DNA of 24,665 nt from Planctomycetota bacterium (lineage in GTDB: Bacteria > Planctomycetota > UBA1135 > GCA-002686595): NCBI GenBank assembly GCA_029259675.1, contig JAJDES010000382.1, forward strand, positions 1-24,665, written 5' to 3'. The position numbers and the translations under genes are program-made. A model generated the notes under the pieces. That model was not told the origin of the DNA. It ran no database searches and saw nothing but the letters and a program-made list of their open reading frames with translations. Positions within the stretch are counted from its first letter, which is position 1. Every line of letters begins with the position of its first letter. This document shows positions 1 to 8,141 of this stretch, piece by piece.

Positions 1-366
1 ACCACACTTGGGATGGGCGAGCACAAATTCGAGCAAGGTCCCGACCGACCCCGGCAAGAAGAAGAGGTCCGGATTGAGGATGGCTACCACGTCGTCCGGT
101 TGACCTGAAGTTTGGGCCAGAGCCATGTTCATGCCGGCCGCATAGCCTCCGTTGGTCGCGCTGCGAATCACTTTCACGCCGCCGCTCTCGAGCTGAGTGA
201 GCCACGGCTCTTGATCCACAGGTGAAGCGTTGTCCACGACTACGATCTCAAGATCCTCCGCGGCGCGCCCCTCAAGCTGCCAATCGGCGCGCAAGGACTC
301 CGCACAGCGCAGGGCGAAGCTGCCCGTGTTGTAGTTCACCACCAAGGCCGATAGTCGCGTGCCCAT
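1..366 (-). CDS. Family 2 glycosyltransferase, N-terminal part (cut by window edge)
   Basis: This is the first 122 codons of a glycosyltransferase with a GT-A fold; the rest lies beyond the left edge. The ATG at 366-364 opens directly into the family pattern: a first beta strand ending VVNYNTG (about residues 9-15), then VVVDNAS where the nucleotide-sugar is bound, a TNGGYAAGMNMAL segment and an NPDLFF motif in place of the DxD metal site. NPD is typical of rhamnosyltransferase-like GT2 enzymes that build O-antigen or capsule chains from dTDP-sugars. It lies 78 bp downstream of an ABC-type polysaccharide exporter ATPase on the same strand, so it probably adds sugars to the exported glycan at the cytoplasmic face of the inner membrane. 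Sugar and acceptor specificity cannot be read from this fragment. Confidence 0.85.
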   Translation of the reverse strand, partial: MGTRLSALVVNYNTGSFALRCAESLRADWQLEGRAAEDLEIVVVDNASPVDQEPWLTQLESGGVKVIRSATNGGYAAGMNMALAQTSGQPDDVVAILNPDLFFLPGSVGTLLEFVLAHPKCG

Positions 367-444
367 TTCGTTAGATACCCCGCCTTGGGATTTGCATGCT
401 CGTGCAGCCTCGGCGCGGGGCGTGGATTCGCGGGCAGTTCAGCA

Positions 445-1761
445 TTACCAACCGCCGTCCTCACCGCTCGAATGTCCTTGCGTACCGTCCACATTGGCCT
501 CGCGAATACGCGCGCCGCTGCCCGTGGGAAGCGCAATCTCGGGGCGATTATTCCAATGGTGATCCACAAGCACCATGCCCACGTCCTTCGTACCGTGGCG
601 AATCGACAGGTTTTCGCGGATCAAGTACTTCTGATATTGGTGCGTACCCTCGCCGTCAAACAGGATCACAGCCACCAGGAATTGATTGGATAGGAGGTTG
701 AGTTTCGAGCAGTGCACGCTCGTGCAACCCTCGCTGCCCTCAAGTTTGAAGCCGTCGATGTGGGTCAGCATGCCCGCCACCGTCGTCATGTCCGGATAAA
801 CGAAACCGACCGCCAGGTTGATTGGATTCTGCTCGGGTTTGGGGTTGCGCCACCAAACGCGAATCTCCATGTCATCGCCGGTTTGGTACTCGTAGCGCTC
901 CTCGCCGGACTGGGGGTGATAGACCCTGGCGTCGAGCACTTCAGGGGCGTTGGAAAGCTCCTCGCGGCGCTTGCTGACCGCACCGGCTTCGCTCTCCGAT
1001 AGGTGTTCCGCCTCCTCATCAATGTGGTTGCGCTGCCAAACCGTGTATTCGTTGGTCACGCTGACGGAATCGCCGAGGGCCGCGGGATCGCCGTCGCGCA
1101 ACCATAGGGCCTCGTCACAAAGTTGACGCACGTCGTAGAGGCTGTGGCTGCAAAAGGCGATTGTCTTGTTGCGCTTCTTCAGCTCGTAAATCTTGTCCAC
1201 GCACTTCTTCTGGAAGTACATGTCCCCCACGGCGAAGACCTCGTCGATCAGCATCACATCGGGGTCCACGGCCATCGCCACGCTGAAGCCCAAACGCAGG
1301 CCCATACCCGAGGAGTAGGTGCGCACCGGTTCGTCGATGTAGTCACCCAACTCGGCGAAGTCGATGATCTCGGGCGTGAGCCGCTCCATCTCTTCCTTGC
1401 TGGCGCCCATCATGATGCCGTTCATCATGATGTTCGCCCGGCCGGTGAAATCGCTGTGAAAACCGGCACCCAGTTCGAGCAAGCTGGAAACTTTGCCGTT
1501 GATGCGGTAGCGGCCGGCGCTGGGCGACGTTGTCCCAGCCAGAATCTTCAAGAGCGTGGACTTGCCGGCGCCGTTGGCACCGCACAGTCCGATTGAGGAT
1601 CCCGGCTTCAGTTTGAAGTTGATGTCGCGCAGGGCTGAAAACTCGCGGTGCCCCTTGATGCGCCCCAGACTCAGTCCTTCAACGATGCGTTGGAAGGGTC
1701 CGGGATAGATCCGAAACCACTTGTGCAGGCCCTCGACTTCTACAGCGTAATTCGTAGCCAT
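445..1761 (-). CDS. ABC polysaccharide exporter ATPase, Wzt-like, with C-terminal cargo-binding-like region
   Basis: This 438-residue protein is the ATPase of an ABC exporter that moves lipid-linked O-antigen, teichoic-acid-like or capsule glycans across the inner membrane. The nucleotide-binding domain fills about residues 6-240: Walker A GANGAGKST (61-69), signature YSSGM (149-153), Walker B DVMLIDE (168-174) and the switch histidine in FCSHS (206). The roughly 190 residues that follow are longer than a plain ATPase and look like the beta-sandwich Wzt C-terminal domain, which in some O-antigen systems recognises the chain terminus. I chose ATG 1761 because translation beginning MATNYAVEVEGL starts right at the domain and lies 1 bp after the permease stop; the frame stays open upstream to 1830 but only inside the permease gene. 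The adjacent glycosyltransferase supports a glycan substrate. Confidence 0.92.
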   Translation of the reverse strand: MATNYAVEVEGLHKWFRIYPGPFQRIVEGLSLGRIKGHREFSALRDINFKLKPGSSIGLCGANGAGKSTLLKILAGTTSPSAGRYRINGKVSSLLELGAGFHSDFTGRANIMMNGIMMGASKEEMERLTPEIIDFAELGDYIDEPVRTYSSGMGLRLGFSVAMAVDPDVMLIDEVFAVGDMYFQKKCVDKIYELKKRNKTIAFCSHSLYDVRQLCDEALWLRDGDPAALGDSVSVTNEYTVWQRNHIDEEAEHLSESEAGAVSKRREELSNAPEVLDARVYHPQSGEERYEYQTGDDMEIRVWWRNPKPEQNPINLAVGFVYPDMTTVAGMLTHIDGFKLEGSEGCTSVHCSKLNLLSNQFLVAVILFDGEGTHQYQKYLIRENLSIRHGTKDVGMVLVDHHWNNRPEIALPTGSGARIREANVDGTQGHSSGEDGGW

Positions 1762-1762
1762 G

Positions 1763-2752
1763 CTAAATCTCGTCGGCGAAACGCCTGCGGGCCGCCAGGA
1801 AGAAGCCGTAGCCGAAGACGAAACTGCCAAGGGCCCAGAGAGCGAAGATGCCGAGCGATGTTTGCATGTCCCCGTTGAAAATCACATCGGGGGTTTCACT
1901 CATCAAGACCACGCGCCAGGAGTAAAGCAAGTGGTACATGGGGTTGACGCGCACAAACTCCAACATGGTTTCGGGCATGTCGGGAATGAATTCCGGTACC
2001 CAAAAAATCGGTGTGATGAACATCCACACTGTCGCCGCCACGGCGACAACTTGCATGGTATCGCGCAAGTACACCTGCATCGTCGCCAGGACCAGTGTGA
2101 CGCCGTAGCTGAAGATGGCCTGCAGCAATAACAACAGTGGAACCCAGCACAAATCCAGGGGGTTTTGGGCCGGCCAAATCGGCAAAACCAAGCAGGCCAA
2201 AAGGAACATGGCCAGACCGAAAGCCATGGTTACCAAATTTACGAGCACCAGGTTGAGCGGAAGGATCTCAGTTGGGAAGGCAACTTTCTTGATCAAATTG
2301 CCGTTCTCCACGATCACGTTGGTTCCGCGCGTGATGCTCTCTGCAAAGGCCGTCCACACCAGTACTCCCGTAAACATGTAGATGCCCACCACAGAGTCCA
2401 ACTCCGGTGGCAAGTCCGGCATCTTTGACGACAACAGATTGGTGAAGATGAAGTAGTAGATCAGGAACATCAGCACCGGCGTCAAGAGCGGCCAAGCCCA
2501 GCCCAAAACCGTGCCTGTGAACCTGGCTTGCAACTCGCGCCAGACGCTGGTCTTGATCAAGTCCCAATGGCGCACCAAAAGACGCGGCGCCATCAGGATG
2601 TGCAGGGCGATTTCCATCCAGCGCGGCGGCGCGGCGGTCACCCAACCTTCAACGGCATGGGCTCCACTGTCGAGGATTTCGCCCCCCGCCGATGTCGATG
2701 GATCTATCGAACTCGCCTGTGCCCCCGGCTCGGATTGCTTGTGAGCACTCAT
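1763..2752 (-). CDS. ABC-2 type polysaccharide exporter permease, Wzm/TagG-like
   Basis: This 329-residue integral membrane protein is the channel half of the exporter whose ATPase is the next gene. A hydrophilic N-terminal tail (about residues 1-60) is followed by an amphipathic segment containing the typical LLVRHWDLIKTSVWREL stretch, which in this family packs on the ATPase. About six hydrophobic helices follow, for instance VLMFLIYYFIFTNLL and VWMFITPIFWVPEFIP. The last part ends in a short basic tail, RRRFADEI. The start at ATG 2752 is preferred over upstream in-frame codons (open to 2938), which would add a Cys/Arg/Ser-rich stretch unlike the family. Its stop and the ATPase start are 1 bp apart, so the two are surely co-transcribed. 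It is the first gene of the unit, so the promoter should lie in 2753-3188. Confidence 0.92.
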   Translation of the reverse strand: MSAHKQSEPGAQASSIDPSTSAGGEILDSGAHAVEGWVTAAPPRWMEIALHILMAPRLLVRHWDLIKTSVWRELQARFTGTVLGWAWPLLTPVLMFLIYYFIFTNLLSSKMPDLPPELDSVVGIYMFTGVLVWTAFAESITRGTNVIVENGNLIKKVAFPTEILPLNLVLVNLVTMAFGLAMFLLACLVLPIWPAQNPLDLCWVPLLLLLQAIFSYGVTLVLATMQVYLRDTMQVVAVAATVWMFITPIFWVPEFIPDMPETMLEFVRVNPMYHLLYSWRVVLMSETPDVIFNGDMQTSLGIFALWALGSFVFGYGFFLAARRRFADEI

Positions 2753-3188
2753 CGCGGCGCGGTCCCGGGCAAGCCCTGCGAGACGGACCGCGGGTCCGAA
2801 CTGCGGCCAAGGGGAAAAAGGGGATGGGAACTCATGGTCGGGGAGGCTGCGGCAGCCACTGTTGAATCGACACGTCAGGCGCCGCGCTGAACTGTCAGCC
2901 GCCCGGCTTGGCGAACAGCAAAAGGGCCGCGCGCGCACCGAACGGAAAGAATTGCCCGCCCGGCCATCGGAGGAGGCCCCGCCGCAGGCCGAGATCGGGC
3001 CGATACCTTAGCGGACGGGCCCAGAATGCCCCAGGCCCATGCGACTCCTGCGTTCACCGCCAGCTCCCGGCCGCAGGGCTCGACCCGGTGGCTCGGCCCG
3101 GGCCCCATTCGGCTCCGGGCAGCGCTGGGGCCAAAATCACTGCTGCACAGCCGTGGCGACGGTCGCGGATCCGAAAGCTCCAGCGGGG
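2753..3188. other. Non-coding gap upstream of the polysaccharide exporter operon
   Basis: About 436 bp separate the exporter permease start from the stop of the lipoprotein gene. The stretch is very GC-rich with several short palindromes (for example GGCCCGGGCC near 3096). Reading frames cross it on both strands, but none has a recognisable domain, a ribosome site or a hydrophobic pattern. It must hold the promoter of the permease operon on the minus strand, but I cannot point to convincing -35/-10 boxes. Confidence 0.4.
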
Positions 3189-3698
3189 CTAGTTGCCGAA
3201 AAGTTTCGCTCGCTCTTCTTCGCCGACTTCCATGCCCTGCATCAAATTGGCACGAATGTGGCCCAACACGATGCGCGCCTCCAGGAGGTCGTCTTCGACC
3301 CCCTCCCATTCGGCGTAGCGCAGGTCGCCCGGTCGCACGAGGGATTCATTGATTTGCTTGCGGACGCGCACGCTCACCATAAAGGCGTCTTCAACGTCCG
3401 GTACCGGATCGGCCCGCACCAAAGCTTGCAATCGGTAACCGCGCTCCGCCTTGGTACTGCGGAAGGGCTTGAGGAAGGATTGCCAACCCGTCTCCAATTC
3501 CAAGGCGTCCATGTTTACACCGCTGCCCACTGGAAACCCCGCAGTTCGTACGGCCTCGCCAATGGCATGAAAAAGGACGCGCTCGCTGACCGCCGACAAT
3601 TCCGCCTCTGCGAAATCTCCGTCGGGCTCGCTCGGCGTCGTGGAACAAGCAGTCAAAACAAGGGCGAGTGCGGCGGCGATGCAGCTGCGCATGTTCAT
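3189..3698 (-). CDS. Small lipoprotein of unknown function
   Basis: This 169-residue protein opens with a short basic n-region, a hydrophobic stretch AAALALVL and the lipobox LTAC, so the mature protein should be lipidated on the cysteine at residue 17 and anchored in an envelope membrane. The mature part is soluble, with alternating strands and helices, rich in Glu, Arg and Val. I do not recognise the family. ATG 3698 is chosen because AGGAGA lies 6 bases upstream, one of the best ribosome sites in the window; the next codon but one is also ATG. The gene stands alone between the Der gene and the exporter, both on the same strand, with 178 bp to Der. The GYRL, VSVRV and RIVLGHIRANL stretches would make good search seeds. 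Confidence 0.85.
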   Translation of the reverse strand: MNMRSCIAAALALVLTACSTTPSEPDGDFAEAELSAVSERVLFHAIGEAVRTAGFPVGSGVNMDALELETGWQSFLKPFRSTKAERGYRLQALVRADPVPDVEDAFMVSVRVRKQINESLVRPGDLRYAEWEGVEDDLLEARIVLGHIRANLMQGMEVGEEERAKLFGN

Positions 3699-3704
3699 AT
3701 CGAT

Positions 3705-3710
3705 TCTCCT
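3705..3710 (-). promoter_or_regulatory. Shine-Dalgarno AGGAGA of the small lipoprotein gene
   Basis: The minus strand reads AGGAGA six bases before the ATG at 3698. Most genes in this window have no such site, so this one fixes the start of the lipoprotein and suggests stronger translation. Confidence 0.75.
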
Positions 3711-3876
3711 TGGCAATGGCCGCCTGTAACGACGGCCCGGGCGCCCGCGCGCGACCCCCATCCTTGCATCGGATCCTTACCGGCGAACCATGGGTGCGAA
3801 TGCGTTTGCCTGCAAATCGGGCGGATCACTCCCGGCACTCGGGCAAGCTGCGTTGCTCGCTCCGTCGGTGCCGCAA

Positions 3877-5235
3877 TCAAAGTTCAACACCCATCTCATC
3901 GAGGTCCGACTTATTGTGCTCGCGCAGGACAAAACGCAGCGGCACCTCATTGAAGTCAAACTCCTTACGCATGCGATTTTCTAAGTAGCGAATGTAGTCC
4001 TTGCCGATCAGCTTCTTGTTCTTGACGAAAATCACAAATGTGGGCGGAGTCGTGTCCGCTTGGGTCGCGTAGTAAATTTTGACGCCGTAGGACTTGGAGG
4101 AGGGCGTGCGCGCTTCCAGTGCCGATCGGAGCACGCGATTCAGCTCACCTGTTCCGATCCGTCGCGCCGCTTGGGCGTGAATCTCCTGGGCCAAGTCCAT
4201 CAATTTGCCAACCCGAAAACCGGTTTTGGCCGAGATGGCACAAAGCGGAGCCCAGGACAGGCCCCTCAGTTGCGAGGCTACGTATTTCTCAAGCTCCTCC
4301 AGATCGAAGTTCTCGACCGTATCCCACTTGTTGGCGACCAAAATAACCGGCTTGTAGTGATCGGTTACGTAGCGCGCCAACTTCTTCTCCAGCGAAGACA
4401 TGCGCTCCATGGCGTCAAACAGCAGCAGCACGACATCGGCCCGTCGCACGGCCTTATGACTGCGAACATCACTGTAAAAATCGATCGCGTCGGCAAAGTT
4501 CTTCTTGCGCCGCACACCCGCCGTGTCAATCACGGTGTAAGTCACACCGTCGCGTTCGATTAGGACATCGACAGCGTCGCGGGTCGTGCCCGGCACTTCC
4601 GAGACAATCACTCGCTCCTCGCGCGCCAAACTGTTGATCAATGTGGATTTGCCGGCGTTGCGCCGACCGACCACCGCCAACTTCAGAGCGGGATAAACGC
4701 GATCTTCGCCTTGCTCCAAGGCGGGCAAAACCTCGGAGATGCGCTTGTAGAGCTCGGTGATTCCGTCACCGTTTTGCGCGCTGATCGGATAGGGCCCGTC
4801 GGCCATGCCCAAGCCGTGGAAGGCCGCGATTTCCCACTCTTGCTTGGGGCCTTCGGCCTTGTTGGCCACCAGCAGCACCGGCAGTTCCGATCCCCGCAAT
4901 CGTTCGGCCACTTGCCTGTCCAGGGGCGCCACACCGTCGCGCGAATCGACCAGGAAGAGCACCACATCCGCAGCTAAGAGAGCGGCGCGCACTTGCTCCT
5001 CTACGTGTCCGCCCAAATCATCCCGGTCCACGATTCCGATTCCGCCCGTGTCGATCACTTGCACCCAGCGCGGTCCCCATTCGGTTTCCAAACGCGCGGG
5101 CACGGAGATGCGATCGCGGGTGACGCCCGCCGTCGGTTCCACGATGGACACGCGACTGCCGACCATGCGATTGAGCAAGGTGGATTTGCCGACGTTGGGC
5201 CGACCGAGAATCGCGATTGTGGGCAGTTTCGACAC
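3877..5235 (-). CDS. der: Ribosome-assembly GTPase Der (EngA)
   Basis: Der is an essential GTPase with two tandem G domains and a KH-like C-terminal domain; it acts in late assembly of the 50S subunit. From the GTG at 5235 the protein has 452 residues, the normal size. G domain 1 has GRPNVGKST (about 10-18), a DTGG motif and NKAE. G domain 2 has GRRNAGKST, VPGTTRDA, DTAGVRRK and NKWD. The end, with ENRMRKEFDFNEVPLRFVLR, is the KH-like domain. The second P-loop reads GRRNAGKS where many relatives have GRPNVGKS, but the lysine and serine needed for GTP binding are kept. The start is uncertain: the frame is open to an ATG at 5343, but that would add 36 residues unlike Der and overlap queE by 46 bp. 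It lies 62 bp downstream of queE on the same strand and may share its transcript. Confidence 0.95.
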   Translation of the reverse strand: MSKLPTIAILGRPNVGKSTLLNRMVGSRVSIVEPTAGVTRDRISVPARLETEWGPRWVQVIDTGGIGIVDRDDLGGHVEEQVRAALLAADVVLFLVDSRDGVAPLDRQVAERLRGSELPVLLVANKAEGPKQEWEIAAFHGLGMADGPYPISAQNGDGITELYKRISEVLPALEQGEDRVYPALKLAVVGRRNAGKSTLINSLAREERVIVSEVPGTTRDAVDVLIERDGVTYTVIDTAGVRRKKNFADAIDFYSDVRSHKAVRRADVVLLLFDAMERMSSLEKKLARYVTDHYKPVILVANKWDTVENFDLEELEKYVASQLRGLSWAPLCAISAKTGFRVGKLMDLAQEIHAQAARRIGTGELNRVLRSALEARTPSSKSYGVKIYYATQADTTPPTFVIFVKNKKLIGKDYIRYLENRMRKEFDFNEVPLRFVLREHNKSDLDEMGVEL

Positions 5236-5297
5236 GGAGGTTTCGGGTTGCAAAAGGCTGAGTGTGCGGAGCTTCGTCCGCCACCCTGGGGCGCGCT

Positions 5298-6269
5298 TTA
5301 GGGCAGATTCAAATGGCGGTGGACTTGCGGCACAACGCGGCAAGTCAAGTTGCGCTCCAGCATGATCTCAACGCTTTGCAGAACACGCGCGGCAGAGGGA
5401 ACTTCGCTGGAGCCGAAGCGGCTCGCAGGTTGAACGTAGACGGGTAGGTCGGGTGCGAACTGCAACAGGTCATTGGCCACGCATTCGACTTCGTCGAGAG
5501 AGCTTTGAGCCGTCAGCACCAACTTGGCGCAGGCGTCGCGTTCGCGCACGATGCCCAACACCTCGCGCCTCACCTCGCTCCATTCCGCCGCCGAAGTGGG
5601 TACCGGCTCGGAGGAGGGCACATCCGGCCCGCCAAAGCTGCGCTCGCGCGCAGGCGCCTCCTTCACTTGGGAATCCCGAGTCGCGCTTTGCTCTCCAATT
5701 GAGTTCGCAATCCAGCTGACGTCGCCCTTGCTTTCCGTGCTGCCTTCACTCTTGGCCCCGAACGGCTTGGGCGGCGCCAGGTCGCCCGGCAGCTTCAAGT
5801 CCAAGCTGATGTGGTCGCAGAGCTCAACTACTTTGGCCAATGCCTTCGGGTGAGCACCGGCGGTTTCCAAGTGCAGCCGGCGAGGCTCCAAAAAGCTCCG
5901 AAATTGGGCAATGAACTCGGGCCAGAGCAATGGCTCTCCACCCGTCAGGCTAATCGTGCGGCGCCGACCATCCTCAACGGAAGCAATGGCGCAAGTGACT
6001 TGGAACGGCGTCAGCCAACCGGCTTCGCCCCACTCTTCGAGCTTCGCAAAACCGTCCGTTCCGGGGATGGGCGTCGCCGGGTCGGGCGCTTCGCCGCTTG
6101 AGCCGGCCAAGGCCCACGAGTGGGGTGTATCGCAATAGTTGCAGCGCAGCGGACAACCGCGCAGACGAACCAATACTTGCGGCTCACCCACATAAAGGCC
6201 TTCGCCTTGGATCGAGCGAAAGACCTCCATCACGGGGGCCTTTGCGGCCTGCTTCTGTTGGGAGATCAC
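5298..6269 (-). CDS. queE: 7-carboxy-7-deazaguanine synthase QueE with an internal insertion
   Basis: QueE is a radical SAM enzyme that converts 6-carboxytetrahydropterin to 7-carboxy-7-deazaguanine on the route to preQ0 and queuosine. The N-terminal segment VMEVFRSIQGEGLYVG is the family hallmark. The cluster motif is CPLRCNYC (C39, C43, C46 from the GTG at 6269), the CX3CX2C form, followed by DTPHSW and the SAM-binding SLTGGEP. HLETAG and DHISLDLKLPG continue the barrel. About 65 residues rich in Ser, Glu, Pro and Ala then interrupt the fold before LVLTAQSSLDEV and the terminal VVPQVHRHLNL motif. At about 323 residues it is well above the usual 200-250. The start is uncertain: the frame is open to ATG 6428, but the extra N-terminus looks non-coding, and an ATG 13 codons inside is also possible. 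No other queuosine gene is in the window. Confidence 0.92.
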   Translation of the reverse strand: MISQQKQAAKAPVMEVFRSIQGEGLYVGEPQVLVRLRGCPLRCNYCDTPHSWALAGSSGEAPDPATPIPGTDGFAKLEEWGEAGWLTPFQVTCAIASVEDGRRRTISLTGGEPLLWPEFIAQFRSFLEPRRLHLETAGAHPKALAKVVELCDHISLDLKLPGDLAPPKPFGAKSEGSTESKGDVSWIANSIGEQSATRDSQVKEAPARERSFGGPDVPSSEPVPTSAAEWSEVRREVLGIVRERDACAKLVLTAQSSLDEVECVANDLLQFAPDLPVYVQPASRFGSSEVPSAARVLQSVEIMLERNLTCRVVPQVHRHLNLP

Positions 6270-6475
6270 GGTCGAGACCTGAGCATCCTTGGCAAGCCCC
6301 GCAGCGACCTTGAACGGGCAGCAAGGGGCGGAGACTGCGCTAGGGCGCGCTGCGGTTGTTGAAAAGCGACGCACGAGGCCCGCACGCGTTCGGCGTACGG
6401 GAAATTCCAAGGGCGAGTCGCCGAGCACTCACTGCCGAACATCACTGCCGAGCAGTTGCAGCGCTCTGCCGGAAA

Positions 6476-6703
6476 CTATTCCTTGTCTTCCGCCTTCTCA
6501 GCCGTTTCTTCCTCATCCTTGTCCTTGGACTTGCTCTTGGCGACCCGGAACTTGGTGCGCACCTTGGGAAGACCCAGGGGAGACCCGGTCTCACTATCGA
6601 AACGGCCTTCTTTGGAAAGCTTGGCGATGCGCTCGACGCGAGTCAGGACACTGCGCTGACCCACCAGGGTGTTGACGCCCTTGAGGCTGGGGTGGACGGA
6701 CAT
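6476..6703 (-). CDS. PVC-superphylum small basic protein with charged tail
   Basis: This 75-residue protein matches the pattern I know for the small basic protein family of Planctomycetes, Verrucomicrobia and Chlamydiae: a start MSxHxSLK, a central LVGQRSVLTRVERIAKL, and a GLPKVR motif (about residues 42-50). The function of that family is not established to my knowledge; its size and basic charge suggest a nucleic-acid or ribosome partner. Here the conserved 50 residues are followed by a Lys/Asp/Glu-only tail (about 55-75) that ends AEKAEDKE, which makes the protein bipolar rather than simply basic. ATG 6703 fits the family start; no good Shine-Dalgarno is seen. It stands 207 bp or less upstream of queE, on the same strand. 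It is the best taxonomic marker in the window. Confidence 0.85.
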   Translation of the reverse strand: MSVHPSLKGVNTLVGQRSVLTRVERIAKLSKEGRFDSETGSPLGLPKVRTKFRVAKSKSKDKDEEETAEKAEDKE

Positions 6704-7187
6704 GGGATGTGGCTTGGAAGCGGGAAAGTGGAACTGTTTTTTGTCAGCCGGTGACTTGTCGGCCGATGAATTTCAAGTGCCGCGCCGTGCCTTGCCTGTA
6801 AACCCTCACACTTGGACCTTGCCCGTTTGGACAATGCCCGTGGGGATCGCCGGGAGCGATCGAGCGGGAGGGAGGGACGGGTGCTGACTCGCAGTCCGTC
6901 CCGGGCGCAATTGGAGCGCAACCTGGAACCGGGCATGGTAGTCACTGACGCTTGGCGGCGCCAGATGCGGGTGCCCTCGGAAAGCGCAGAATTCGATCGG
7001 GCAAGCCGTTCGACCCGCATCGGAGCGAAATCCCGGACCGACACGGGGCCTGGGCGGCCGAAATCATCCGGCCAAGGGAGTGGCTCCCCGGCTAGCGCAC
7101 TGGGGTGCCCCACTGGGGGGGACTCAGTTCGGAGACTCTGGAAGGAACCCAACGGGGAGGGCTCGGGGCCGGCCCCACTGGCTCCGA
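6704..7187. other. Non-coding gap between the small basic protein and the SPOR-like protein
   Basis: About 484 bp lie between two minus-strand genes. Frames are open on both strands because of the high GC content, but translations are Arg/Pro/Ser-rich without domain or ribosome site. I looked for a tRNA (a GTTCGAC string sits near 7008) and found no matching T-stem. A short direct repeat around CACTGGGG (near 7100) and a GGGGCCGGCCCC palindrome (near 7169) are the only structure. The promoter of the small basic protein should be at its left end. Confidence 0.4.
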
Positions 7188-8000
7188 TCAGGGATCTCGT
7201 CGCAGATACGTGTCGATCGGGACCACATAGGCCGAATCGTAGGCCCCCCGACGACCGGCCGGGTCACTTTGTTCGCGGACGCTGGCTTTGAGGTTCTCAA
7301 GCTCCGCTCGCGTCGGAGCAGCCCCGAGGAGAACGTGCAGGTGATCGCGCGAGCGAACCATGCGCGCCACGGGCAATCCGGCCTTTGCAAAGTGATCGAT
7401 CGTGCTCTGGGCATAGCCCTCTTCCGCCTCGGATCGACCGTAGGTCACCGCCAGAACCGTGTATTGGTTGACCTGGTTTTGAAGGGCCTGCTCCACCCCG
7501 GGGCCACTGAGGTGAGCTGCCGAATAATTGCCGACAGAGTTTGCGTTCGGCTGCTGTGCGTAGGAATTCGCCGGGTTTGGACTCGCCTGGGAGGCTGCGC
7601 CCGAATTCCCCATACCGGATTGATTGGATCCGGCCTGATTGGACCCGCCGGCTCCGTTCCAGCCCGATTGGTTTGCGCCCTGGTAATTTCCGTCGCCGGG
7701 ACCCGCCGCCTCCGCGCGCTGCTGCAAGAGATCGGAAAGGTAATCGTCCTCCCCCATCGTGCGGCCCAGGGCCAGGCCGGCGATAAAGGAGAAGATGGCA
7801 ATGCCGGCCACGGCTAAGAGCGCACGCGAATCCCGCTGCGATAGCTGCGGCATCACATCCAACCGCTCGTGAGCCGAACTCGGATTGGCCGAGCCGGCGA
7901 AGGGGCCGGCTGAATGCGGCTTGCCTCCGCGACGCTCGTCATTCGCGTCTTGGAAGGCCTCGAGCATATTGCGCCTGGGACTCATTCTTTTGCCATTCAC
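7188..8000 (-). CDS. Single-pass membrane protein with NQGS-rich linker and SPOR-like C-terminus
   Basis: The 270-residue protein has four parts: a charged cytoplasmic N-terminus (1-58), one transmembrane helix ALLAVAGIAIFSFIAGLALG (60-79), a long linker of Asn, Gly, Ser, Gln and Ala (about 100-170) with repeated NQxG units, and a compact C-terminal domain (about 178-265). That domain begins QYTVLAVTYG and continues with a helix, VARMVRSRDHLHVLLG and a further helix, the strand-helix order of a SPOR domain, which binds glycan strands of peptidoglycan lacking stem peptides. This architecture, with the C-terminus outside the membrane, is that of FtsN/DamX-like cell-envelope proteins. I assign SPOR by pattern, not by a search. 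GGAGTGA lies just before the ATG at 8000; a second ATG five codons on is possible. It is divergent from the FG-GAP lipoprotein across 141 bp. Confidence 0.75.
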   Translation of the reverse strand: MNGKRMSPRRNMLEAFQDANDERRGGKPHSAGPFAGSANPSSAHERLDVMPQLSQRDSRALLAVAGIAIFSFIAGLALGRTMGEDDYLSDLLQQRAEAAGPGDGNYQGANQSGWNGAGGSNQAGSNQSGMGNSGAASQASPNPANSYAQQPNANSVGNYSAAHLSGPGVEQALQNQVNQYTVLAVTYGRSEAEEGYAQSTIDHFAKAGLPVARMVRSRDHLHVLLGAAPTRAELENLKASVREQSDPAGRRGAYDSAYVVPIDTYLRRDP

Positions 8001-8141
8001 TCCGTTGGAGTACGAGAAGTATAGACGCGAGCGGCGGGCGCGCGCTCGGAAGCTTGCGGCGAGATGTTTGCGCTGGGACTCGCCAGCGTAGGATGCACAT
8101 CCATCTGAGCTTCTCCGCTATTTCCCAAAAACACCCCCGCC
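8001..8141. promoter_or_regulatory. Divergent promoter region
   Basis: The 141 bp between two genes reading away from each other must hold the promoters of both the SPOR-like membrane protein (minus) and the FG-GAP lipoprotein operon (plus). I see no clear -35/-10 pair, operator palindrome or riboswitch in it. Confidence 0.45.

Noticed and set aside
3039..3953. Plus-strand frame of 304 codons
   Set aside because: It runs antisense through the lipoprotein gene, which has a signal peptide and ribosome site. Its translation is low in hydrophobic pattern and has no domain.
7000..7020. GTTCGAC string that could be a tRNA T-loop
   Set aside because: The flanking five bases do not pair, and no acceptor, D or anticodon arm can be folded around it on either strand.
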